From NCBI RefSeq assembly GCF_000717715.1, contig NZ_JOAI01000026.1:1-64000 (forward strand): a stretch of 64,000 nucleotides of DNA, written 5' to 3'. The position numbers and the translations under genes are program-made. Shown piece after piece: positions 41,507 to 50,227 of the stretch. Below the pieces are notes generated by a model that was not told where the DNA came from, ran no database searches, and was given only the letters and a program-made list of their open reading frames with translations. This DNA comes from Streptomyces sp. NRRL B-24484 (GTDB lineage: Bacteria; Actinomycetota; Actinomycetes; Streptomycetales; Streptomycetaceae). The number at the start of each line of letters is the position of its first letter. The stretch's first letter is position 1.

Positions 41507-44204
41507 CCGCCGCTGCCCCGCCCGGGTGAGGCCCGTTCCGGCGGCGCCGCACGGCGGGCAGCCGCGGACGGGTGACGAAGCCCTCGGCCATCGCGTTGGC
41601 CAGGCCGATCGCGAACAGCTCGGTGGACTTCTCGTAGAGCAGGTAGCGCGGCTGCCAGTCGGGCCGGTACTTGGCGTTGGCCCGGTACAGCGACTCCAGC
41701 TGCCACCACCGGGAGAGGAACCGCAGGACGGCCCGCCACAGCCGCAGGACCGGCCCGGCACCGAGCCGGCCGCCCTCCTCGAAGACCGCCCGGAACATGG
41801 CGAAGTTCAGCGAGACCCGGGCGACCTGCGGCTCCCCGGCGGCGCTGCGCAGCAGCAGCTCGGTGACCATGAACTCGACCAGGCCGTTGTCGGACTCCCG
41901 GTCACGGCGCATCAGGTCGAGGGAGAGCCCGTGCTCGCCCCAGGGCACGAAGCTGAGCAGGGCGCAGGTGCGGTCGTTCTCGTCCCGGCATTCGATCATC
42001 AGGCAGTCGCCGTCGGCGGGGTCGCCGAGTCGGCCGAGCGCCATCGAGAAGCCGCGTTCGGTGCGGCCGTGCCGCCAGGCGTCGGCGAGCCGGATCAGGT
42101 CGGCCATCTCCCCGTCGGGGATGTCGTGGTGGTGGCGGACGACGACGCGGTACCCGGCCTTGCGGACCCGGCTGTGGGCCTGCCGCAGCGGGCGCATGGC
42201 GCGGCCTTCCAGGGTGAAGCCGGCCGTCTCGACGACCGCCTCGTCGCCGAACTCCAGGGCGCGCAGACCGGCGACCCGGGTGTAGGCGGTGGCGGCGGCC
42301 TCCCCGGCGCCGGTGACGGCCGGGATCCAGCCCTGCTCGCGCAGCTGGCGGTGCCACACCTCGATCGCCTGCGGCCAGGCCTCCGGGTCACCGATCGGGT
42401 CGCCGGAGGCGAGCGCGACGCCGTTGACCACCCGGTGCAGCACGGCGGCCTTGCCGGACGGGGACCAGCAGACCGCCTTGTCGGGGCGGAGCGCGAAGTA
42501 GCCGAGCGAGTCGCGGGCGCCGTGCCGGGCGAGCAGGTCGCGCAGCCGCTGCTCGTCCTCGGGCTGCTGCGCGACGTGCCCGCGCGGGGAGCGGAACAGC
42601 ACCCGCAGGGCGATCAGCAGCAGCGCGGCGCCGAACAGGTTGATCCCGAGGTCGACCCAGCCGGGCACGTCCACGTCGGCGACCTGGACGACCCCGGAGA
42701 GGGTGAGCAGCCGCAGCAGGACGTACAGCGAGGCGTCGCCCCAGTCGGGCGGCGTCTCGGGGTAGGTGGCGCGGACGACCGCGGCGCCGAGCACGGTCAG
42801 CAGGGCCCCGCCGGCCACCAGGACGACGGCGGCCAGCACCACGTTGCCGCGGGTGCCGCGGGCGGTGAAGACCGGGCGGCCGATCAGCAGGGCGACGAGC
42901 AGGGCCACGGTGACCAGGGCGGAGATCCAGTTGAAGGGGTGCTCGCTGTAGTCGACGTAGGCGAGCGCCCAGGCGAACAGCGCGGTGTAGATCGCCACCA
43001 GGACGGTGGTGACCGTCCAGGCGGCCCGCTTGCGGCGGCGGAGCATCACGGCGAGCAGCCCGGCGAAGAGCGCGCCGGTGAAGCCGGAGGCGACCAGGAC
43101 GGGGGTGAAGAAGTCCCCGCGGTTGGCCCGCTGGACCTGCTGGCGGAAGGGCTCGATCAGCCCGGCGACCAGGTTGAGCAGCGCGACCACCCGGACGTAC
43201 CACTCGGCGCCGGTGGCGAAGCGGCGGCGCCAGGCGGGCACCGGCGGTGCGGGCCTGCGCCCGGCCGCAGGGGCGGCCCTGCCGCGGTCCCGGGCGGCCG
43301 GTCCGGCCTTCGGCCGGGGTGCGGGGACGGGGGGCGCGGGGGGCGCGGGTACCGCGGCCGGCCCCTCGGCCGCGGCTCCCTCCACGGCCGCTGCTCCCTC
43401 CCCCGGCGCGGCTCCCTCCACGGTCCCGGCCGGGTCGGCGGGCGCGGTGCCGGCGGCGGTGGTCGCGGTGTCGGGGGCGCCGGCCAACACGTTGTAGAAG
43501 GAGGTCTTGGCGGCGACGATCCGTGCGTGGATCCGGGCGTCCCGGCGTTCGGCGCGGGCCATCCGCTTGGGCCGGGTGCGGTAGCGCCAGCGCGCCCAGG
43601 GGCTGTGCGGCCGGGCCAGCCGGACGGCGCCGACCATGGCCAGCGGCGGCAGCATCACGCCGAGCAGGCCCGTCCAGATCTTGCCCTTGAACAGACTGAT
43701 CCCGACCAGCAGCAGCAGGAGTCCTGCGCCGACGAACTGTCCTGCCGTCAGCCGGGAGCCGAAGCCCCCCAGCGGCAGCTCGCCGATGAGCAGCAGGGCG
43801 ATGAACGCGACCGCCAGGATCACCGCGTCGACGGACTTGCGGCCCTGCTCGCTCCAGTAGACGTCCTGCAGGTGCAGGACGAGCGCGAACTCGTCGAGCA
43901 CCAGGCCGGCACCGATGCCGAAGCCGAAGGCGAGGACGTTCCACAGCTCCCCGCCGTCGCCGCGGACGGTGAAGGCCCCCACGCCGCAGATCAGCACCAG
44001 GGTCTGGCCGAACACCACGTGGTGGATGTGCAGGCCGCCGGGGGTGACGTTGCCGGGCCACCAGCTGGTGCCGCGCCGGATCATCCGGACGCTGAAGCGG
44101 ATGAAGAGGAAGGAGGCCAGCAGTCCCACCAGCAGCAGGAACAGCGGCTCGCGTCCGGTGTCGACGATCCGTTCCCGGTACGCGTCGAGCAGCGACTGCC
44201 ACAT
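41490..44204 (-). CDS. Large MprF-like DUF2156 protein with two membrane domains
   Basis: 904 aa. Residues 1-220 hold five to six helices with a HIHH motif (GGLHIHHVVFGQTL). A Pro/Ala-rich linker (about 260-345) leads to a second set of six helices (about 370-560), then a DUF2156 aminoacyl-lipid synthase domain (about 580-870) with VVNGVALASGDPIGDPEAW and LSLDLMRRDRESDNGLVEFMVTELLL. The presence of an extra N-terminal membrane domain distinguishes it from its neighbour at 39104. ATG at 44204 with GGAGG twelve bases upstream; longer open frames upstream have no start signal. First gene of the three-gene operon. Confidence 0.85.
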   Translation of the reverse strand: MWQSLLDAYRERIVDTGREPLFLLLVGLLASFLFIRFSVRMIRRGTSWWPGNVTPGGLHIHHVVFGQTLVLICGVGAFTVRGDGGELWNVLAFGFGIGAGLVLDEFALVLHLQDVYWSEQGRKSVDAVILAVAFIALLLIGELPLGGFGSRLTAGQFVGAGLLLLLVGISLFKGKIWTGLLGVMLPPLAMVGAVRLARPHSPWARWRYRTRPKRMARAERRDARIHARIVAAKTSFYNVLAGAPDTATTAAGTAPADPAGTVEGAAPGEGAAAVEGAAAEGPAAVPAPPAPPVPAPRPKAGPAARDRGRAAPAAGRRPAPPVPAWRRRFATGAEWYVRVVALLNLVAGLIEPFRQQVQRANRGDFFTPVLVASGFTGALFAGLLAVMLRRRKRAAWTVTTVLVAIYTALFAWALAYVDYSEHPFNWISALVTVALLVALLIGRPVFTARGTRGNVVLAAVVLVAGGALLTVLGAAVVRATYPETPPDWGDASLYVLLRLLTLSGVVQVADVDVPGWVDLGINLFGAALLLIALRVLFRSPRGHVAQQPEDEQRLRDLLARHGARDSLGYFALRPDKAVCWSPSGKAAVLHRVVNGVALASGDPIGDPEAWPQAIEVWHRQLREQGWIPAVTGAGEAAATAYTRVAGLRALEFGDEAVVETAGFTLEGRAMRPLRQAHSRVRKAGYRVVVRHHHDIPDGEMADLIRLADAWRHGRTERGFSMALGRLGDPADGDCLMIECRDENDRTCALLSFVPWGEHGLSLDLMRRDRESDNGLVEFMVTELLLRSAAGEPQVARVSLNFAMFRAVFEEGGRLGAGPVLRLWRAVLRFLSRWWQLESLYRANAKYRPDWQPRYLLYEKSTELFAIGLANAMAEGFVTRPRLPAVRRRRNGPHPGGAAADAPVG

Positions 44205-44475
44205 GGCGTACGGAACCTCCGGGAGGCGGCTCGGCGGGACGGTTCCCCCCATCTGACGACGGCTCAGCAGCGCCCCGCCAGTCGATGGCGCGTGCGATGG
44301 TCCGAACGGGCGAGCGTTTCGGGCGACCCAGCCCCGTTCCCCCCGCGTTCCCCGGCAGGGGCCCTCCGACGTGCCATGCTGTGGGCCGCACCCACCCCGG
44401 ACCGTCCATCCGACTGTCGGACTGTCAGCCCCTGCGGTCCCGCTGCGAACAGACCCCACCCGAACGGAGACGCCC

Positions 44476-45744
44476 ATGGACGCCCTCTCCCGCAGGACCC
44501 TGCTGGCCGGCGGCGCCGCCACCGCGGCCGCACTCGCCGCCGGCTGCGCGAGCAGCGGCGGCCGGGGCGGCGAGCAGGCCGGTCCGCCCGTCCGGGCCTC
44601 GGGAGCGGCGGACGGCAGCGGCTCGGGCACCCCGAAGCCGCCCGCCTCACTGATCGGCGACGGGTCGACCTCCGACTCCGGGCCCCAGCCGCACCAGCCG
44701 GAGGCCGTACCGCTGGAGCTCGGCGAGCGCCCCCCGCAGTTCGTGGTGTTCTCCTGGGACGGCGCCGGCGAGCTCGACAACGGGCTGTTCTCGCGGTTCC
44801 GGCAGCTCGCCAAGGACCACGACGCCAAGATGACGTTCTTCCTCAGCGGCATCTACACGCTGCCCGAGTCCAAGCGGGACCTCTACCGGCCCCCGCAGCA
44901 CCCGGTCGGCGCCTCCGACATCGGCTACCTCAGCGACGAGCACATCCGGGAGACCATCGGCCAGGTCGGCGACGCCTGGCTGGAGGGCCACGAGATCGGC
45001 ACCCACTTCAACGGGCACTTCTGCGGCCCCACCGGCGGCGGCCGCTGGTCCCCCGAGGACTGGGACAGCGAGATCCAGCAGGCCATGGACTTCGTCATGA
45101 ACTGGCGGACCAACACCGGCCTCACCGACCTGCCGCCGCTGCCCTTCGACTACCGCAAGGAGCTGATCGGCGGACGCACCCCCTGCCTGGAGGGCCAGCG
45201 CGGCCTGCTGCCGACCGCCGCCAAGCGCGGCTGGAAGTACGACAGCAGCGGCCCCGGCGGCCTCCAGGTGTGGCCGCAGAAGATCCAGGGCGGGGCGCTG
45301 TGGGACATGCCGCTGCAGTCCATCCCCTTCCCCGGGCACAGCTTCCAGGTGCTCTCGATGGACTACAACATCATGTACAACCAGTCCGGCAACAGCACCA
45401 AGGGCGACACCGCGCGGTACGGCGCCTGGCAGACCCAGGCCAGGGACTCCTACCTCGCGGGCTTCGAGCGCGCCTACACGACCAACCGGGCACCGATGAT
45501 CATCGGCAACCACTTCGAGCAGTGGAACGGCGGCATCTACATGAACGCCGTCGAGGAGGCCCTCAAGGGGATCGCCGGCCGGCCCGAGGTCCGGCTGGTG
45601 TCCTTCCGGCAGCTGGTCGAGTGGCTGGAGGCGCAGGACCCGGCGGTGCTGCGCAAGCTGCAGTCGCTGGCGCCCGGCGAGTCCCCGGCGGGCGGCTGGA
45701 AGTCCTACCTCGGCGGGGCCGTCCAGGCGGCGCCCTCGTCCTGA
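44476..45744 (+). CDS. Tat-exported lipoprotein, polysaccharide deacetylase-like
   Basis: 422 aa. N-terminus SRRTLLAGGAATAAALAAGC combines a twin-arginine signal with a lipobox (LAAGC), so it is probably a Tat-exported lipoprotein. The catalytic domain shows FVVFSWDGAGEL in place of the usual TFDDG metal motif, the ligand pair in GHEIGTHFNGHF (H-x-x-x-H type), and FFLSGIYTLPESKRD. This is a NodB-related polysaccharide deacetylase fold, but with an altered first metal motif. Divergent from the envelope operon, so likely also in cell-wall or capsule metabolism. Confidence 0.85.
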   Translation: MDALSRRTLLAGGAATAAALAAGCASSGGRGGEQAGPPVRASGAADGSGSGTPKPPASLIGDGSTSDSGPQPHQPEAVPLELGERPPQFVVFSWDGAGELDNGLFSRFRQLAKDHDAKMTFFLSGIYTLPESKRDLYRPPQHPVGASDIGYLSDEHIRETIGQVGDAWLEGHEIGTHFNGHFCGPTGGGRWSPEDWDSEIQQAMDFVMNWRTNTGLTDLPPLPFDYRKELIGGRTPCLEGQRGLLPTAAKRGWKYDSSGPGGLQVWPQKIQGGALWDMPLQSIPFPGHSFQVLSMDYNIMYNQSGNSTKGDTARYGAWQTQARDSYLAGFERAYTTNRAPMIIGNHFEQWNGGIYMNAVEEALKGIAGRPEVRLVSFRQLVEWLEAQDPAVLRKLQSLAPGESPAGGWKSYLGGAVQAAPSS

Positions 45745-45757
45745 GCCCCGGCCGCCG

Positions 45758-47236
45758 TCAGCCCTCGGCGAGCGCCGGGGCCTCGGCCACCGCCACGGGC
45801 TCGTGCCCCGCACCGGTGCGGCCCGACACCAGGGCGCCCAGCAGGGCCACCCCGGTCATCACCAGGAAGATCGCCGCGAACGGACCGGCCGGCGCCTTCG
45901 CCCCCTCCGAGGCCGCCACCGAACCGCCGCCGAGACCCGCGAACAGCACCCCCGCCAGACCGATCAGCAGCACGTTGCCGAGCGCGTCGCTCAGCTGGAT
46001 CGCCGCCGAGTTGGCGCCGGTGTCCTCGGGCGCCGACAGCTTCATCATCAGCACGCTGATGCTCGCCACCGCCAGGCCCATCCCGACGCCGCCGACCGCC
46101 CAGGCCACCGCCGCCGTCCAGGCCGGCACGGCGGGCACCAGCACCAGCGCGGCCCCGGCGATCGCCACCGCGGTCAGCACGAAGCCCGCCCGGATCAGCA
46201 ACTCCCGGTGCCGGTCCGCCCACGGCCGGCCCTGCAGCCAGGAGCCGAGCGCCCAGGACAGGCCGCCGCTGGTGAGCGTCAGACCCGCCAGGGTCGGCGA
46301 CAGGTCCCGCTGGGTCACCATCATCAGCGGGACGAAGGCCTCCGCCGCGAAGAACGCACCCGCCGCGACGCCGCGCAGCAGGATCACCGTCGGCAGGCCG
46401 CGGGCCGCCCGCAGCGTGCCCGGCGGCAGCAGCCGCACCACGGCCGGCAGCAGCAGCGCGGCGCCCAGCGCGGCCGGCACCAGACCCAGCAGGTCCAGGC
46501 GCTGGCCCGCGTACTGCAGCAGCCCGGCGCCGAGCGCCGCCAGGGCCGCGCACCAGGTGCGGCGGCGGTCGAAGGGCGCCGGCTGCACCGACGGCCGGGC
46601 CCGCTCCGAGCGGCGCAGCGCCGGACCCATCACGGCGAGGGGCAGCAGGATCAGCACCGGCACCGCCAGAAACACCCAGCGCCAGCCGAGGTGCTGGGTC
46701 ACCGCGCCGGAGACCAGCGGGCCGACGATGGACGGCAGCACCCAGGCCGCGGAGAACGCCGCGAACACCGACGGCCGCAGCCGCTCCGGGAAGGCCCGGC
46801 CCACCACCACGTACAGCGCGACGATCACCAGACCGCCGCCGAGGCCCTGGATCGCCCGGCCGGCTACGAAGGGCCACATCCCGACCGCCGTGCCGGCCAC
46901 CACCAGGCCCGCCCCGAACACCGCGATGCCGGTGAAGAGCGGTGCCAGCGGGCCGCGCCGGTCGCACCACTGGCCGGAGACCACCAGGGCGAACAGCGTC
47001 GTCGTGAAGTAGCCGGAGAAGGCGAAGGCGTACAGGCCGAGCCCGTCGAGCTGCCGGGCGGCGACCGGCATCGCGGTGTTCACCGCCGTGGCCTCGAAGG
47101 CGAGCAGCAGCACCACCGAGACGATCCCCAGCGTCAGCGCCCGGTACGGCCCGCTCATCACGCCCCCGGTGTCGGGGGCGGCGTCGGGCACGGGGGCAGC
47201 ACGGTCGACCGGGGTCGAGGAGGAGGTGGTGGCCAT
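45758..47236 (-). CDS. MFS drug exporter (DHA2-like)
   Basis: 492 aa, 12-14 membrane helices. Signature elements are LLLAFEATAVNTAMPVAARQL, the loop GQWCDRRGPLAPL and the antiporter motif C-type WVLPSIVGPLVSGAVTQHLGWRWVFL. TACGAT followed by seven bases and the ATG at 47236 suggests a leaderless start there rather than at 47245. Substrate unknown. It converges with the deacetylase gene at 13 bases distance. Confidence 0.88.
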   Translation of the reverse strand: MATTSSSTPVDRAAPVPDAAPDTGGVMSGPYRALTLGIVSVVLLLAFEATAVNTAMPVAARQLDGLGLYAFAFSGYFTTTLFALVVSGQWCDRRGPLAPLFTGIAVFGAGLVVAGTAVGMWPFVAGRAIQGLGGGLVIVALYVVVGRAFPERLRPSVFAAFSAAWVLPSIVGPLVSGAVTQHLGWRWVFLAVPVLILLPLAVMGPALRRSERARPSVQPAPFDRRRTWCAALAALGAGLLQYAGQRLDLLGLVPAALGAALLLPAVVRLLPPGTLRAARGLPTVILLRGVAAGAFFAAEAFVPLMMVTQRDLSPTLAGLTLTSGGLSWALGSWLQGRPWADRHRELLIRAGFVLTAVAIAGAALVLVPAVPAWTAAVAWAVGGVGMGLAVASISVLMMKLSAPEDTGANSAAIQLSDALGNVLLIGLAGVLFAGLGGGSVAASEGAKAPAGPFAAIFLVMTGVALLGALVSGRTGAGHEPVAVAEAPALAEG

Positions 47237-47330
47237 GCCTGCCATCGTAAGGCGCTCGGGCGCCGGTGACTCCTGACCATCGGTCGGTGATCACCCGGGA
47301 CCTCCGACCTGGGGCCCGGTGGCTTACGGC

Positions 47331-47645
47331 TCAGTGCAGCACCTTGAGGCCCAGCACCCCGCCGACGATCAGCAACAGGCAGGTCACCCGGGCCGCCGTC
47401 ATCGCGTCGCCCAGTGCCGCCGTCCCGTACAGCGCCGTCCCGACCGCACCGATGCCCACCCACACCGCGTAGCCCGTGCCCAGGGGGATGCTGCGCAGCG
47501 CGTACGCCAGGCCGCCCATCGACAGCACCAGCGCCACCGCGAACACCACGCTCGGCACCAGGCGCGAGAACCCCTTGGCCGCCTCCAGCGACACCGCCCA
47601 GACGGTCTCCAGCACGCCCGCCACGATCAACACCAGCCACGCCAC
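47331..47645 (-). CDS. gdx: SMR guanidinium exporter (Gdx/SugE type)
   Basis: 104 aa, four helices. The Gdx subgroup of small multidrug resistance proteins exports guanidinium in exchange for protons. AGVLETVWAVSLE has the essential membrane glutamate, and GTGYAVWVGIGAVGTALYG is the Gdx-specific loop. The GTG at 47645 has GGAGG nine bases upstream. The preceding leader contains a guanidine-III riboswitch, which makes the substrate assignment firm. Confidence 0.93.
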   Translation of the reverse strand: MAWLVLIVAGVLETVWAVSLEAAKGFSRLVPSVVFAVALVLSMGGLAYALRSIPLGTGYAVWVGIGAVGTALYGTAALGDAMTAARVTCLLLIVGGVLGLKVLH

Positions 47646-47666
47646 GACGGCACCTCCGCAGTAGAG

Positions 47667-47690
47667 GGCGGCAGCTCCGTCGCTGCCGCC
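47667..47690 (-). promoter_or_regulatory. Probable expression-platform hairpin of the riboswitch
   Basis: GGCGGCAGC / GCTGCCGCC, a perfect 9-bp stem with loop GACGGA on the minus strand, nine bases after the aptamer and about ten bases before the ribosome-binding site. The loop sequence ACTGCGG occurs both before the stem and at the ribosome-binding site, so alternative pairing is possible. Confidence 0.6.
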
Positions 47691-47698
47691 GCAGTACC

Positions 47699-47740
47699 GC
47701 GCCGTCTTGTCCTGCCGGGTACGACGCACCTCGTCCGGGG
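47699..47740 (-). ncRNA. Guanidine-III (ykkC-III) riboswitch aptamer
   Basis: Minus-strand segments CCGGACGAGGTGCG, TCGTACCCGG, CAGGACAAGACGGCGC in order match, to within a base or two, the guanidine-III aptamer whose Thermobifida fusca crystal structure I recall. The class switches on guanidinium export genes on binding guanidinium; the adjacent gene is a Gdx exporter. Upstream TACGTT (47763-47768) could be the -10 element. Confidence 0.9.
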
Positions 47741-47802
47741 CGCTCGATCACGCCACCCCTCGAACGTAGCACACGACGACACACGGAATTCATGAACGGA
47801 CA

Positions 47803-47833
47803 TTGACGCACCCCGCCACTTTCCCCCTAAGAT
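47803..47833 (+). promoter_or_regulatory. Promoter upstream of tRNA-Cys leader
   Basis: TTGACG (47803-47808) and TAAGAT (47828-47833) separated by 19 bases, on the + strand, about 210 bases before tRNA-Cys and 70 before the cysteine-rich small ORF. It probably serves both. Confidence 0.5.
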
Positions 47834-47901
47834 GAATTCACCAGCACGGCGGGGCCGAATACCGGGCCCGCCGGACACGACAGTGACGACAGGAGTCGGC
47901 C

Positions 47902-47985
47902 ATGAACAGGAAGACGGCGGCGATCGCAGCGCCCCGCACCTGTGCCGCCCGTTGTCCCGGCTGTCGCCGCTCCTGTCGCGCCTGA
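47902..47985 (+). CDS. Small cysteine-rich ORF between promoter and tRNA-Cys
   Basis: 27 codons: MNRKTAAIAAPRT followed by C-A-A-R-C-P-G-C-R-R-S-C-R-A, i.e. four cysteines in a C-x3-C-x2-C-x3-C spacing. AGGAG lies seven to eight bases before the ATG, a convincing ribosome-binding site. No known family. It could be a mini zinc-binding peptide, or a cysteine-codon leader coupling translation to tRNA-Cys supply. Too short for statistical support. Confidence 0.4.
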   Translation: MNRKTAAIAAPRTCAARCPGCRRSCRA

Positions 47986-48043
47986 CGCGCGCCTCGTTCC
48001 ACCCTTCCCCCGACGGGCCCGCACGGGCATCCCCGTCGCCCCC

Positions 48044-48115
48044 GGCCGTGTGCCCGAGTGGTTCAGGGAGCCGCCTGCAAAGCGGTTTACGTGGGTTCAA
48101 TTCCCGCCACGGCCT
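48044..48115 (+). tRNA. tRNA-Cys (GCA)
   Basis: Seven-pair acceptor stem GGCCGTG (48044-48050) with CACGGCC (48108-48114), discriminator T and encoded CCA (48116-48118). Anticodon stem CCGC/GCGG with loop CTGCAAA gives anticodon GCA. The T arm GTGGGTTCAATTCCCGC is canonical. Confidence 0.95.
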
Positions 48116-48237
48116 CCATTTCCGCACCACCGGACGGTGAATTACGCCGTCCGGCGGTGCGGCATTCCCTTTTCCCGATCGATGGAATTACCGGAATTCT
48201 CCCGGGTCCCTCCGGGGCCGCTCCGCGGGTACGAAGA

Positions 48238-48279
48238 ACGGCGCGGGCCGACCCCGTCGTCCGGGGTGGCCCGCGCCGT
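48238..48279 (-). terminator. Terminator after cassette 2 WXG gene
   Basis: Nested perfect hairpin: ACGGCGCGGGCC (48238-48249) with GGCCCGCGCCGT (48268-48279), enclosing ACCCCG/CGGGGT. It starts 16 bases after the WXG gene stop (48295). Confidence 0.75.
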
Positions 48280-48294
48280 CGGCGTGCGGGACGG

Positions 48295-49776
48295 TCAGTC
48301 GATCACCGGCGGGTTGGCGGAGCCGCCGCGCCAGGTCTCCTCGTCCTCGACCAGGTAGTCGGGGCGCTGACCGTTGTTGTTCTTGTCCTTCTTCTTGCCC
48401 GCCGCGCCGCCGGGGCCGCCGTGCAGGCCGCCGCCCGGGGCACCGTTCTGGCCGGCCCGGCCCTTGCCGATCCCGGAACCGCCCTCGGTGAAGGTCCGGC
48501 CGCCGGTGCCGCTCTTGGCACCGCCGATCACACCGCCGCCGCGGCGGACCAGTCCGCTGCCGCCCTTGCCGCCGGCGCCGGCCCCCTTGCCGCCGGCACC
48601 GCCCGCACCGGGCATGCCGCCCATGCCGGGCATGCCCTGGCGCGCCGCACCACCGGTGCCGCTACCGGCACCACCGGCTCCGGCACCCCCGGTACGACCG
48701 CCGGCACCGCCGCCGCCGGAGCCCGTGGCCCCGCCGCGGCCCGCGCCGGTCGTGCCGCTGCGGCCGGGCAGCGCTCCGCCGCCGAGACCGCCCGGGACGT
48801 AGCCGCCGCCCCCACCGAGGCCGCCGCCACCGCCCAGGCCGCCGCCACCGAGACCACCGCCGCCACCGAGACCGCCACCACCCCCGGGGTTGGTCGGCAG
48901 CGTGCCGAGGCCACCGCCGCCGGGGGTCGGGTTCGTCCCGACCGGCGGCAGGCTGTCGATGCCCGTGCTCGGCGGAACGACCGGGTGGGACGGGACGGGA
49001 ATCGTCCCCGGCGGGACGTCGCCCGGCAGCGGGGTCGGCACGTGCGGCGAGCCCGGGATCGTCTGCTTCGGCCCCTGCGGGTCGACGTGCCCGGGCTTGT
49101 CCGACGGGTTCTCCGGCACGCCGTTCGGGTACTTCGGCGTGGGCGGCGGCGGGGCCACGGTGCTCGGCGGAACGGGGTTCTCCGGCTCCGGCGGGAAGGG
49201 CTTCTTGGGGTCGTGGATGTTGCCGGTCTCCGGCGGTCGCATGTACCCCGCGGCCTGGTCGAACTGCGGCCCGAGGTGCTCCATGACGCCGATGGCGTAC
49301 TGGTGCGAGACCTCGGTCGCCGACAGCTCGCTGTAGTTCTTGTTGACCGCGCTGATCCGGTCCATGCCGCCGGCCACGTCGGCCTTGAACTGGGCGTCGG
49401 AACGGTCGAAACCGTCACCGAGCAGCTTCGCGCCGCGGTCGAGGGTACTGGGCACCTTGATCTGGGCCATGGTCGCCTTGCTCTGCTGCAGGGCGTCCCC
49501 GGCGAACTTCATCGCCGCGGAGGTGTTCTGCGCGTGGGCGGCCGTGTTGGTCATGCTCGTCCGGAGGGTGTCCGCCCGCTTGGTGAAGCCCTCGGCGGCC
49601 GTGCCCTCCCAGTTGGCGGTGGCGTGCTGCACCGCCGTCTGCAGGTCGGCGACGGCCTGCTCCAGCTCCTGGTGGACGTTGGTCCAGTGCTGGCTGACCT
49701 CGTGGATGCGCTCGGGCCTGGAGTGCTCCAGCATCCGCTTCAGCGGGATGAGATCCTCGTGTTCGAACTGGGTCAT
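48295..49776 (-). CDS. Long WXG-type protein with Gly-rich region and conserved tail, cassette 2
   Basis: 493 aa, paralogue of 18221-19624. N-terminal WXG hairpin with ANWEGT (Trp56, Gly58), a Pro-rich segment (about 180-260), a Gly-rich region, and then the same blocks in the same order: RRGGGV, FTEGGSG, KKKDK and RPDYLVEDEETW near the end. Outside these blocks identity is low, so the tail is under selection. The ATG begins one base after the stop of the small WXG gene, giving coupled translation. Confidence 0.85.
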   Translation of the reverse strand: MTQFEHEDLIPLKRMLEHSRPERIHEVSQHWTNVHQELEQAVADLQTAVQHATANWEGTAAEGFTKRADTLRTSMTNTAAHAQNTSAAMKFAGDALQQSKATMAQIKVPSTLDRGAKLLGDGFDRSDAQFKADVAGGMDRISAVNKNYSELSATEVSHQYAIGVMEHLGPQFDQAAGYMRPPETGNIHDPKKPFPPEPENPVPPSTVAPPPPTPKYPNGVPENPSDKPGHVDPQGPKQTIPGSPHVPTPLPGDVPPGTIPVPSHPVVPPSTGIDSLPPVGTNPTPGGGGLGTLPTNPGGGGGLGGGGGLGGGGLGGGGGLGGGGGYVPGGLGGGALPGRSGTTGAGRGGATGSGGGGAGGRTGGAGAGGAGSGTGGAARQGMPGMGGMPGAGGAGGKGAGAGGKGGSGLVRRGGGVIGGAKSGTGGRTFTEGGSGIGKGRAGQNGAPGGGLHGGPGGAAGKKKDKNNNGQRPDYLVEDEETWRGGSANPPVID

Positions 49777-49777
49777 C

Positions 49778-50107
49778 TCACGCCCTCCCGGACTGCATGG
49801 ACCTCGCCGAGGCGACGAACTCGTCCTCGCGCGTCCGGTAGGCGGTGTTCACCGCGTGCGTCTTGTCGCCGAAGTCGTTGATCAGCGAGTCGAGCTCCTG
49901 GATGTGCTGGCTCAGGAACTGCTGCATCTGCGAATGGGCGGCGAAGAGCTTCTTCGCCTGGTCGAAGTTGGCGCCGAAGTCGTCGCTGACGAGGACGGTG
50001 TTGTACTTCGCCTTGTTGCCGCACTCGCTGAGGCCCTGCTGGAGGGCCCTCAGTCGCTTCACGACGGCTTCCAACTCGTCCGTGTTGACGCGGTATCCGT
50101 CGGCCAT
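49778..50107 (-). CDS. Small WXG100-like protein, cassette 2
   Basis: 109 aa, all-helical (GYRVNTDELEAVVKRLRALQQGL; FDQAKKLFAAHSQMQQFLSQHIQELDSLINDFG), with AYRTRE near the C-terminus matching the Y-x3-D/E export signal. It shares the GYRV-x2-D-x-L opening with the cassette 1 protein. ATG at 50107 with GGGGGAGG-type ribosome-binding site. Likely dimer partner of the long WXG protein. No central W-x-G is evident. Confidence 0.78.
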   Translation of the reverse strand: MADGYRVNTDELEAVVKRLRALQQGLSECGNKAKYNTVLVSDDFGANFDQAKKLFAAHSQMQQFLSQHIQELDSLINDFGDKTHAVNTAYRTREDEFVASARSMQSGRA

Positions 50108-50227
50108 CTCACTCCTCCCCCTGGAGTCCGTACTTCCCCGTTGTTGCTGCACCCCGTGCGCAACGGGGCATGACGCCCTGACAGGGCGTTCGATCGTATC
50201 GCCTCTAGACCGTGTACTGACACACCG

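Noticed and set aside
41076..47012. A very long open reading frame on the + strand (about 1,980 codons)
   Set aside because: It runs antisense through the MprF-like gene and across several others, has low-complexity composition and no start signal; it is a GC-content artefact.
47667..47742. Guanidine-II (mini-ykkC) riboswitch with two ACGR-loop hairpins
   Set aside because: Loops containing ACGA and ACGG can be drawn, but the closing pairs are poor, whereas the sequence blocks match guanidine-III closely.
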